Below are positions 1 to 5,868 of a stretch of DNA of 14,137 nt, piece by piece (positions within the stretch are counted from its first letter, which is position 1; every line of letters starts with the position of its first letter). Made by a program: the position numbers and the translations under genes. A model generated the notes under the pieces. It did not search any database. It was not told the DNA's origin and worked only from the letters and a program-made list of their open reading frames with translations. The stretch is from Candidatus Nanohaloarchaea archaeon (lineage in GTDB: Archaea; EX4484-52; GLR71). The stretch covers positions 1-14,137 of the forward strand of contig DAOVVY010000006.1 in the NCBI GenBank assembly GCA_030636885.1, read 5' to 3'.

Positions 1-1
1 C

Positions 2-472
2 GCAAATTCATTTGAGCATGCGGTCTATCAATTTTGGTCTATGTGGTACTGGATTGTTATACTGTCTTTAGGTTTCGGTGCACAGGCAGGGCTTTATGTC
101 CATACAAAAGGCTTTTCTAAAATATATGCAACAGATGGTTCAACCGGTGGTGCCATGGCTGTTTCAGGGGGTGCCTCGACAGTGTCTATGGTCGCATGCT
201 GTGCGCATCATGTCACTGACTTTTTACCGTTGTTAGGTCTAAGTTTTGCCGCTGTGTTTTTAGTGAAATATCAATTGCTGTTCATTGTGTTTGGTGTCAT
301 CTCAAATCTGTTTGGTATAACCATGATGCTCAGGACTATACAGAAACATAATTTATTTGATGATGGGGGTGCCATCTCAAAAATCATGAAGGTTGATATG
401 TCAAACATGTTAAAGGTGGTTGCTGGTGCGGGGACGACAGTCATTTTTGTAATGTATATTATGTTGATATGA
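2..472 (+). CDS. Membrane protein with CCxHH motif, 5' end cut by window
   Basis: The reading frame is open from base 2, with no stop before the first ATG at 41, so the gene probably starts upstream of the window and at least 156 residues are visible. Three or four hydrophobic segments alternate with short polar loops. The most striking motif is Cys-Cys-Ala-His-His (codons 197-211), just after a Gly/Ser/Thr-rich stretch and before a second membrane helix. Paired Cys and His beside a membrane helix suggest metal binding, but this is inference and I cannot name the family with confidence. The stop codon contains the first base of the ribosome site of the next gene, so the two are almost certainly co-transcribed. 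The next protein also carries a His-His motif, which suggests a shared job, perhaps in metal handling. Confidence 0.7.
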   Translation, partial: ANSFEHAVYQFWSMWYWIVILSLGFGAQAGLYVHTKGFSKIYATDGSTGGAMAVSGGASTVSMVACCAHHVTDFLPLLGLSFAAVFLVKYQLLFIVFGVISNLFGITMMLRTIQKHNLFDDGGAISKIMKVDMSNMLKVVAGAGTTVIFVMYIMLI

Positions 473-486
473 AGGAGGTTAAAATA

Positions 487-963
487 ATGAGTGTGAAGAA
501 AAGTTTAGATAAGGAAACAGTTGTCTTAAGCGCTGTTGTTGTGGTTGTTGTGTTATTGCTCGGGTATTCGCTTTATTCATCGTTTTCATTCGTAAATATT
601 GCAAATGATGAAGGGTATTTATCAGACGCTTCTGTACCTATTACAGCCTCAGGATATGATTCCAAGTCTGTCAATGGTGAAGTTTCGGTAGTCTTGACAC
701 CTAAAAGGTTTAACCAAGGTAAATTCTATGTTGATTATGCAATAGAGACACATACATTCAATGGGCTTGATAAGATTGATCTTAAGGAAGTCGTAACTCT
801 TGAATATGATGGGGTTACAGTCAAACCTTCAGAGGCATCGGCTATGGGCGGACATCATAATTTTGGTACGATGATCTTTGATGTTGATTCAGAACCTAAA
901 AGTTTCAGTATAATTGTGCTAAACATTCCGGATGTCTCAGAACGAATTTTTAATTGGGACTGA
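487..963 (+). CDS. Membrane-anchored extracytoplasmic protein with GGHH motif
   Basis: 158 residues. An in-frame ATG at 469 overlaps the previous stop, but a strong GGAGG at 474-478 lies 8 bases before the ATG at 487, so 487 is preferred. A short basic N-terminus is followed by one hydrophobic helix (about residues 11-36), then a soluble, probably beta-rich domain outside the membrane. Visible marks are a THTFNGLDKIDLK stretch (about 88-100), Gly-Gly-His-His at 121-124 and a C-terminal segment around IPDVSERIF. I associate this layout with uncharacterised exported proteins. The paired histidines could bind a metal, which would fit the CCxHH membrane protein encoded directly upstream. There are no cysteines in the soluble part. 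Function is unknown. Confidence 0.75.
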   Translation: MSVKKSLDKETVVLSAVVVVVVLLLGYSLYSSFSFVNIANDEGYLSDASVPITASGYDSKSVNGEVSVVLTPKRFNQGKFYVDYAIETHTFNGLDKIDLKEVVTLEYDGVTVKPSEASAMGGHHNFGTMIFDVDSEPKSFSIIVLNIPDVSERIFNWD

Positions 964-1011
964 TTTTGGGTCTTATTTTTTATTTTCATTTTTATCTTTT
1001 TAATTTTTTAG
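964..1011 (+). terminator. Oligo-T terminator of the first operon
   Basis: Several T5-T6 runs follow the stop codon directly, with no stable hairpin. This is the usual archaeal intrinsic terminator pattern. The next gene has its own TATA box just downstream. Confidence 0.5.
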
Positions 1012-1028
1012 AGATGTGTTACAAATAC

Positions 1029-1036
1029 TTATATAC
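1029..1036 (+). promoter_or_regulatory. TATA box of the DsbA-like gene
   Basis: TTATATAC sits about 26 bases before a predicted transcription start near 1059. That would leave a leader of about 18 bases holding the GGTGAT ribosome site at 1067-1072. Confidence 0.5.
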
Positions 1037-1076
1037 TTTACAAATAATATAACAGTTAGGGTCAAAGGTGATTAAG

Positions 1077-1775
1077 ATGGGATCAAGAAAAAGTAAACAT
1101 GAATTGCGCATGGAACGTCTGAAGGAAAAGAACCTAAGAAAAGAGAAAGAGGCAGCAATTAAAGATAAAGCCAATAAGGTTGATAACTTTCGTAATATTT
1201 CAATGATTGCATTATCTGTATTGATAATAGGTATGTTTATAATCTCTAATTCTGGTGCGGTCTTGCCTACAGTGGGTGATGATGCTGTTATCGGGTCTCT
1301 TGATGCGCCTATAACCATTATCGCATACGGTGATTTTCAGTGCCCTTATACCAGAAGTTTTGTGAGGGATACATTAGATGATCTGATGGTCAAGTACGAG
1401 GGTGAGGTTTCTTTTGTCTATAAGGATTATCCGAAAACGGCTGAGAAGAACCATGTATATGCACAGAAGGCGGCTGAAGCGGCCGAGTGCGCTGATGATC
1501 AGGGCAAATACTGGGAATATTTTGATATCATGTTTGAAACCAATTATCTTGATGTTACAAGCCTTAAGAATCATGCGGAGTCGTTAGGTCTTGACAGGGA
1601 TGCTTTTGATAGCTGTCTTGATTCCGGTAAATACAGAAAAGAAGTTTTTGAAGATTATAAGGAAGGTAAAAAGGCAGGTGTGACCGTCACGCCAACATTT
1701 TTCATTAACGGTTACAAGCTTGAAGGTCTTCATAAATTGTCTTCTTTTGATACTGTGATTTCTGAGTTGCAGTGA
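1077..1775 (+). CDS. Membrane-anchored DsbA-fold thioredoxin-like protein, CPYT active site
   Basis: 232 residues. A GTG at 1068 is in frame but overlaps the ribosome site GGTGAT (1067-1072), so the ATG at 1077 is chosen. The first 40 residues are strongly basic and probably cytoplasmic. One membrane helix follows (about 41-58), then a DsbA-like domain (about 65-232) that would lie outside the membrane. The strand and helix around GDFQCPY match the family, as do the Val-Thr-Pro loop (cis-Pro about 206) and the two further cysteines, C138 and C180, in the helical insert. The active site reads C89-P-Y-T92 where most relatives have CxxC, so a normal dithiol cycle is not possible at that site. 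It may act as a monothiol isomerase or holdase, or C138/C180 may supply the redox pair. It appears to be transcribed alone. Confidence 0.88.
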   Translation: MGSRKSKHELRMERLKEKNLRKEKEAAIKDKANKVDNFRNISMIALSVLIIGMFIISNSGAVLPTVGDDAVIGSLDAPITIIAYGDFQCPYTRSFVRDTLDDLMVKYEGEVSFVYKDYPKTAEKNHVYAQKAAEAAECADDQGKYWEYFDIMFETNYLDVTSLKNHAESLGLDRDAFDSCLDSGKYRKEVFEDYKEGKKAGVTVTPTFFINGYKLEGLHKLSSFDTVISELQ

Positions 1776-1789
1776 TCTTTTTATTTTTT
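1776..1789 (+). terminator. Oligo-T tract after the DsbA-like gene
   Basis: T5 and T8 runs lie between the stop codon and the end of the convergent minus-strand gene. This is a likely intrinsic archaeal terminator. Confidence 0.4.
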
Positions 1790-2458
1790 TTAAATTATAT
1801 CTATTTCATATCTAGCATCTTTATATACGATCTTTTTGTATGCTATTGCATCTTTTTCTCTTGTAAAATATAGTGGAATACTATTTATTTTTGGATTTAG
1901 ATTTATGCCACCTGTATCAAGGCTGAAATTATTATCTGATTCAGGAGATAAAATATCTAATTCATTAAGAGACATAAGGATTTTATTATATAATTCCGAA
2001 TCTGCATACTTTTGAATATCTATTGTATCTATAAGTTCCCAGTTAACATGTGCTTCTCCGTCATTAAAGATTATATATTTTTTAACATCATTATATGTTT
2101 TTTCGAATATATCTCTGATTAAGTTACAGCATTCGTTATTTGTGTCAATTCCACTATGGAATGGGTTATAGAAAGGGGCATTAGTTTTTATTTCATATTC
2201 TTCCGGAAGTGATATGTTCAATTCCTGTTCAATATATAAAAATATTCTATTATATAATTCGTTTGGGTCTGTTGGATCTTCAATCTCTATTGGATCTATA
2301 AGTCCCCAGTCAACAATTGCATTTCCTTTATCGAATGTTACGGTTTCTGTGACATCATCATATATCTTTTTGATTTGATTTAAGACTGATTCACAACATT
2401 CCTTTTCTGCTGGGATTCCGCTATATATGCGAAGAAGTGGTTTATCTTTTTTTGGCAT
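1790..2458 (-). CDS. Unrecognised protein with a tandem duplicated SGI-ECC domain
   Basis: 222 residues, acidic, with no signal peptide or membrane helix. I do not recognise the family. Residues about 11-80 and 99-168 are two copies of one domain of about 70 residues. Shared positions are Ser-Gly-Ile, then Glu-Cys-Cys, a helix with Ile and Tyr, Asp-Val, Phe, Gly-x-Ala-x-Val-x-Trp, Leu-Ile-Asp, and Glu-Leu-Tyr-Asn. The DNA of the copies is also visibly alike, for example TCTATTGNATCTATAAGT on the plus strand near 2018-2035 and 2287-2304, so the duplication may be fairly recent. A C-terminal tail of about 50 residues follows. The paired Cys-Cys could bind a metal or form a disulphide, but nothing decides this. 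A TATA-like box about 25 bases upstream suggests a leaderless mRNA, separate from the ATPase genes. Confidence 0.7.
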   Translation of the reverse strand: MPKKDKPLLRIYSGIPAEKECCESVLNQIKKIYDDVTETVTFDKGNAIVDWGLIDPIEIEDPTDPNELYNRIFLYIEQELNISLPEEYEIKTNAPFYNPFHSGIDTNNECCNLIRDIFEKTYNDVKKYIIFNDGEAHVNWELIDTIDIQKYADSELYNKILMSLNELDILSPESDNNFSLDTGGINLNPKINSIPLYFTREKDAIAYKKIVYKDARYEIDII

Positions 2459-2473
2459 ATATTTATATTGTTA

Positions 2474-2487
2474 ATTAAAAGATAAAA
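2474..2487 (-). promoter_or_regulatory. TATA-like box of the duplicated-domain gene
   Basis: The minus strand reads TTTTATCTTTTAAT about 25 bases before the ATG at 2458, with no ribosome site between. This spacing fits a leaderless transcript. Confidence 0.35.
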
Positions 2488-2514
2488 GTGTTTTGCCAGA
2501 ATTTGATTGTCTTA

Positions 2515-2754
2515 TCATGTTTTTGCAAGGGTATTAGTTACAGTCTTTGTGGCAATAAATAAGATTAGCAATGCAAGACTCATCAGGATGCCAAGATAAA
2601 GGATGTTTTTTGCTAGGCTTATATCTTTTTTAAAGAGTAGTAGGATGTATGCTATACTGCCGCCAATTGCTGGACCGATCGGGCCGAAAAATAATCCTGC
2701 GACAGGTAATAGTGAATATAGGTAATTGTGTCTGTTGTCTTTTTGAGCTGTCAT
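2515..2754 (-). CDS. Small two-helix membrane protein, function unknown
   Basis: 79 residues. A short polar N-terminus is followed by a Gly/Pro-rich hydrophobic segment (about 13-40, containing GPIGPAIGG) and a second helix (about 50-70). A Phe-Lys-Lys-Asp turn joins them. The tail is polar. It lies 43 bases downstream of the ATPase E gene on the same strand, where subunit C would be expected in a canonical archaeal operon, but it has no resemblance to subunit C. A TATA-like box at 2778-2785 lies about 26 bases before its ATG and no ribosome site is visible, so it may be transcribed on its own as a leaderless mRNA. It is not a third K subunit, because no glutamate sits in a membrane helix. 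Confidence 0.6.
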   Translation of the reverse strand: MTAQKDNRHNYLYSLLPVAGLFFGPIGPAIGGSIAYILLLFKKDISLAKNILYLGILMSLALLILFIATKTVTNTLAKT

Positions 2755-2776
2755 AACATGTATTTAGGTGGTTTTT

Positions 2777-2786
2777 GTTTATATGT
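2777..2786 (-). promoter_or_regulatory. TATA-like box of the small membrane protein gene
   Basis: The minus strand reads CATATAAAC about 26 bases before the ATG at 2754. This is consistent with a leaderless transcript. Confidence 0.35.
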
Positions 2787-2797
2787 TTTAAAAATTG

Positions 2798-3340
2798 TTA
2801 ATTTTTAAGAAGTTCTGCAATCTTTTTTTCTAGGGTTTCTTGTTTTTTTTCAAGATGCAGGTCAAAACTTTTGTTGATGTGCACTTTCTTGTCTGTGAAT
2901 ATGAACCCGCCTAGAATGTCTTTGTATGTCGGTTTAATCTTTTTTTGCGCCAATATCTTTTCTGCTTTCCTGTCGCTTTTTCTTATTGATACAGTCATAC
3001 CTTTTTTGTATGTTTTATTGAATGTATCTTCAAGGTATGAATTGTAGTCTTTTGATGCTATGAACTTATCTATTCCTTCATCAATCAATTCGTCAATCAG
3101 TTCTTTTCGTCTTTCCATGATATTCAATTTCTGTCTGAGTCGCGCACGGCCAAGCATCTGTTTCTCTGTTCTTAAGATATCAGTTTCTGATTCTTCTTTT
3201 ATCTTCTGTTCTTGGGTTGCCATGCTGGTTGCAAGGTCAAGTTTTATCCTGTTCAGTCTTTCTGTGTTGGTGTGCTGTATCTGGTATATTTTATCGTCTG
3301 CGTCTCTTTTTATTTCGGAGAGAAGATCTTCGGCATGCAT
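2798..3340 (-). CDS. atpE: A/V-type ATP synthase subunit E (peripheral stalk)
   Basis: 180 residues, close to the usual 185-200. The N-terminal two thirds (about 1-105) is a charged, uninterrupted helix rich in Lys, Glu and Arg. The C-terminal part (about 110-180) is the globular domain that normally sits at the top of the catalytic head, with the KIKPTYKDILGGFIF stretch typical of the family. Subunit E pairs with subunit H to form the peripheral stalks that hold the catalytic head still against the rotor. It follows subunit K by 18 bases with a GTGAC ribosome site, so it belongs to the K-K-E operon. Its partner H is encoded about 4.3 kb away at 7657-7980, on the same strand but beyond two opposite-strand genes. 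Confidence 0.9.
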   Translation of the reverse strand: MHAEDLLSEIKRDADDKIYQIQHTNTERLNRIKLDLATSMATQEQKIKEESETDILRTEKQMLGRARLRQKLNIMERRKELIDELIDEGIDKFIASKDYNSYLEDTFNKTYKKGMTVSIRKSDRKAEKILAQKKIKPTYKDILGGFIFTDKKVHINKSFDLHLEKKQETLEKKIAELLKN

Positions 3341-3358
3341 GATAAGTCACTTATTTTT

Positions 3359-3598
3359 TTATACCGTCACTAATCCGAAACCGAAGGCTATCAGAATTAT
3401 TGCAATTGCAAAACCGTACAGTGCCTGGGTCTCGGTCAATACGGCCATGGCGATGGATTTACCGAACAGTTTCTCGTTCTCGGCGGTTGCGCCGATTGCT
3501 GCCGCTACGGCCTTTCCCTGGCCTATACCTGACCCGGCAGCTGCGAAACCTACTGCTATTCCTGCGCCAATTGCAATTAGACCGATCTGTTCAAGCAT
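3359..3598 (-). CDS. atpK: A/V-type ATP synthase subunit K (rotor c subunit), glutamate form
   Basis: 79 residues forming one helical hairpin, the short 8-kDa type of rotor subunit. Helix 1 (about 5-30) is Gly/Ala-rich with GSGIGQGKA at its end. A polar loop carries residues near 36-47. Helix 2 (about 48-77) contains T-E56-T-Q-A-L-Y-G-F, where Glu56 (codon 3431-3433, GAG) is the proton- or sodium-carrying carboxylate. The Gln-Thr surroundings do not decide between proton and sodium. The gene starts 15 bases after a paralogous K gene that has Gln at the same place, and it precedes subunit E by 18 bases. The ring is likely to be built from this protein alone or from a mixture of both. Confidence 0.93.
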   Translation of the reverse strand: MLEQIGLIAIGAGIAVGFAAAGSGIGQGKAVAAAIGATAENEKLFGKSIAMAVLTETQALYGFAIAIILIAFGFGLVTV

Positions 3599-3613
3599 TT
3601 TTTATCATCCCTA

Positions 3614-3868
3614 TTAAATTATTATAAGACCGAAGCCGAAAGCGATCAGTATGAAGGCGATTGCAAAACCATATAAGGCCTGTGTCTGGACAAGGACGGA
3701 CATCGCAAGCAGTTTTCCGAATGCGTTCTGGTTTTTGGCTGTCCTCTCTATCGCTTCTCTTGTGGTCTTTCCCTGGCCCATGCCTGATCCGGCAGATGCC
3801 ACACCCACTGCGATTGCAGCGCCAACAGCTATAAGTCCAAGACCTGTGGAAACTGGTTCTGCGACCAT
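3614..3868 (-). CDS. atpK: A/V-type ATP synthase subunit K paralogue with Gln at the ion site
   Basis: 84 residues forming one helical hairpin. It aligns along its length with the K protein encoded just downstream: GSGMGQGK closes helix 1 and the helix 2 core is V-Q61-T-Q-A-L-Y-G-F. The position of the ion-carrying glutamate is Gln61 (codon 3686-3688, CAG against GAG in the sister gene). No other acidic residue is visible within helix 2, so this subunit probably cannot carry an ion. In V-type rotors with 16-kDa subunits, one hairpin often lacks the carboxylate. Here the two kinds of hairpin are separate genes. Mixed into the ring it would lower the number of ions moved per turn. It is the first gene of the K-K-E operon and has a GTGATT ribosome site and a TATA-like box upstream. 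Confidence 0.9.
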   Translation of the reverse strand: MVAEPVSTGLGLIAVGAAIAVGVASAGSGMGQGKTTREAIERTAKNQNAFGKLLAMSVLVQTQALYGFAIAFILIAFGFGLIII

Positions 3869-3919
3869 AAGTTAATCACTATTGTATTTTTGGTTCTCTT
3901 TGTATAAATAGATTAACAA
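3869..3919. promoter_or_regulatory. Divergent promoter region between the K operon and NAD kinase
   Basis: TATAAATA at 3903-3910 reads TATTTATA on the other strand. In the minus direction it lies about 38 bases before the K-gene ATG, giving a short leader with GTGATT, which fits well. In the plus direction it would put the transcript start near 3930, after the TTG at 3920, so it would favour the ATG at 3953 as the NAD kinase start. Confidence 0.4.
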
Positions 3920-4633
3920 TTGAAATATAAAATTGCAGATATAATATCTGGTATGGATGTCGCTGTTGTGGGTAAGGATTCTAAATATCTTGAAACGATT
4001 TTATTGGGTGAGGGATTTCATATTTCTAGTGATAAGCCCGACATTGTTTTTTCTTATGGGGGGGATGGTGCTATACTTGTCTCTGAGCGACTGTATCCAG
4101 GGATTCCTAAAGTGACTATAAGAGACAGTGATATGGGGTATAAATGCGTTTTTGATAAAGATGATATTAAGACTGTTATCGGGCGCATTAAAAATGATGA
4201 TTATAAGATATCTGAATCTATAAAGCTTGAAGCTGTCTGCGGTGATTATAAAGGTGTGGCATTGAATGAGGTGCAGGTACACAATAAGAGACCTACCCGA
4301 GCAGTACGGTTTAATGTGTATGTTGATGGTGATATGGTCTATGATAATGTTGTGGGGGATGGTATTGTGGTTTCCACATCTTTTGGGTCTAGTGCTTATT
4401 ATAAGTCGGTCGGTGGTAAACCTTTCGATGACGGTATAGGTATTGCATTGAACAATCCGGTTGACAGGAAACCGAGTCTTGTAGTTCCTGATTCGTCTGT
4501 GATTGAGATTGAGATGCTGCGTGAGGTGGGGCAGGTATTCTGTGACAATCATTGCGAGGGTATGATGATTCTTGCACCGGGTAAAAGGATATCTATCCGA
4601 AAACATGATGGTGTCGCAAAGTTTGTTCTATGA
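3920..4633 (+). CDS. nadK: NAD kinase
   Basis: 237 residues from the TTG at 3920. The ATG at 3953 (residue 12, just before the first beta strand MDVAVVGK) is an equally good start and fits the TATA position better. The enzyme phosphorylates NAD+ to NADP+. Family marks are G-G-D-G at 47-50, the Asn-Glu pair at 116-117 that binds the nicotinamide side, and GDGIVVSTSFGSSAY at 146-160, where the common form is STPTGSTAY. At about 230 residues it is of the short type, with a reduced region before the GGDG motif. The malic enzyme gene follows 39 bases later on the same strand. The pair would make NADP+ and then possibly reduce it. Both genes sit inside what looks like an older ATPase operon, in the opposite orientation. 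Confidence 0.9.
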   Translation: MKYKIADIISGMDVAVVGKDSKYLETILLGEGFHISSDKPDIVFSYGGDGAILVSERLYPGIPKVTIRDSDMGYKCVFDKDDIKTVIGRIKNDDYKISESIKLEAVCGDYKGVALNEVQVHNKRPTRAVRFNVYVDGDMVYDNVVGDGIVVSTSFGSSAYYKSVGGKPFDDGIGIALNNPVDRKPSLVVPDSSVIEIEMLREVGQVFCDNHCEGMMILAPGKRISIRKHDGVAKFVL

Positions 4634-4672
4634 GGTTTAATATTCAAGAATATATGAATTGGTGTTGATTTT

Positions 4673-5860
4673 ATGGTTGAAGACATTTACAAGAGGTCGT
4701 TGGTGGCGCACAAGCGCGCTAAAGGTAAGATTGCTATACTTCCTAAGATGCCGGTCGCTACAAAGGATGATCTGTCTATCGCTTACACGCCTGGTGTGGC
4801 TGAACCTTGTCGTGAGATACACAAGAATCCTGATAAAGTTTATGATTATACATCTAAAGGTAATCTTGTGGCTGTCGTGACTGATGGGAGTGCTGTCTTG
4901 GGTCTCGGTAACATCGGTCCCTTGGCGGCCATGCCTGTTATGGAAGGGAAAGCTATACTGTTCAAATCATTCGGTGATGTTGATGCTATACCGATCTGTC
5001 TTGATACACAGGATGTTGATGAGATTGTCAAGGCTGTGAAATTAATTGCGCCGACTTTCGGTGGCATCAATCTTGAGGATATATCTGCACCGCGTTGTTT
5101 TGAGGTTGAGGCGCGACTTAAGGCAGAACTTGATATACCCGTGTTTCATGATGATCAGCATGGGACTGCAATCGTTGTCCTTGCTGCGCTTATCAATGCG
5201 TCAAAGGTTGTGGGCAAGAAGATGTCTGACATGGTTGCTGTGATATCCGGTGCGGGGTCGGCAGGGATTGCAATCGCTAAGATCCTTGTAAGTTATAATG
5301 TGAAAGATGTTATAATCTGCGACACTAAAGGCGCTATTTATCAGGGCCGTGAAGAGAACATGAATGCTGAGAAGATAAGCATGGCTGAAGTAACAAACAA
5401 GGATCTCAAGAAAGGAAGCCTTAAAGAAGTCCTTGTCGGAGCTGATGTCTTTGTCGGTGTATCAAAACCTGATCTTGTTGATGGTGATATGGTTTCGTCT
5501 ATGGCAGATGATCCGATCATTTTCGCATTGGCTAATCCTGTGCCGGAGATTATGCCTGATGTGGCTTACGCTGCAGGGGCAAGAGTTGTGGGTACTGGTC
5601 GGTCTGATTTTCCTAACCAGATAAACAATGTGTTGGCGTTTCCTGGATTGTTTCGAGGTGCATTGGATGTGCGCGCAAGTGATATAAATGATGCTATGAA
5701 TGTCGCTGCTGCTACGGCTATTGCTGGTCTTGTAGATGATTCGCTTTTGAAGTTGGGGCAGGTTATTCCTTTGGCTACAGATAAGCATGTGGCTAAGGCT
5801 GTTGCAAAGGCTGTTGCTGATGCTGCTAGAAAAAGTGGTGTGGCGCGGGTTCTGGATTGA
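4673..5860 (+). CDS. Malic enzyme (malate to pyruvate + CO2, short archaeal/bacterial form)
   Basis: 395 residues, the usual size of the short prokaryotic form without a phosphotransacetylase domain. It carries out oxidative decarboxylation of malate to pyruvate with NAD+ or NADP+. Motifs in order: A-Y38-T-P-G-V-A-E-P with the catalytic Tyr, M-E-G-K93-A with the catalytic Lys, NLEDISAP (about 133-140) and FHDDQHGTA (about 158-166) with the metal-binding acids, the Rossmann motif GAGSAG (193-198), and a substrate loop around FALANPVPEI. Cofactor choice cannot be read with certainty: the acidic residue after the second strand (D217 in ICDTKG) occurs in enzymes of either preference. The ATG at 4673 lies 8 bases after GGTG. 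It ends 8 bases from the convergent ATPase I gene. Confidence 0.95.
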   Translation: MVEDIYKRSLVAHKRAKGKIAILPKMPVATKDDLSIAYTPGVAEPCREIHKNPDKVYDYTSKGNLVAVVTDGSAVLGLGNIGPLAAMPVMEGKAILFKSFGDVDAIPICLDTQDVDEIVKAVKLIAPTFGGINLEDISAPRCFEVEARLKAELDIPVFHDDQHGTAIVVLAALINASKVVGKKMSDMVAVISGAGSAGIAIAKILVSYNVKDVIICDTKGAIYQGREENMNAEKISMAEVTNKDLKKGSLKEVLVGADVFVGVSKPDLVDGDMVSSMADDPIIFALANPVPEIMPDVAYAAGARVVGTGRSDFPNQINNVLAFPGLFRGALDVRASDINDAMNVAAATAIAGLVDDSLLKLGQVIPLATDKHVAKAVAKAVADAARKSGVARVLD

Positions 5861-5868
5861 TGTTTTTG

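Noticed and set aside
3060..3617. 185-residue plus-strand frame opposite ATPase E and K
   Set aside because: It is the complement of two clear ATPase genes and is rich in Ser, Ile and Ala as a mirror of their codons, with no start signal or motif.
4001..4606. 201-residue minus-strand frame inside NAD kinase
   Set aside because: It lies wholly opposite a gene with clear NAD kinase motifs, and its product is a His/Ile/Tyr-rich shadow without a domain.
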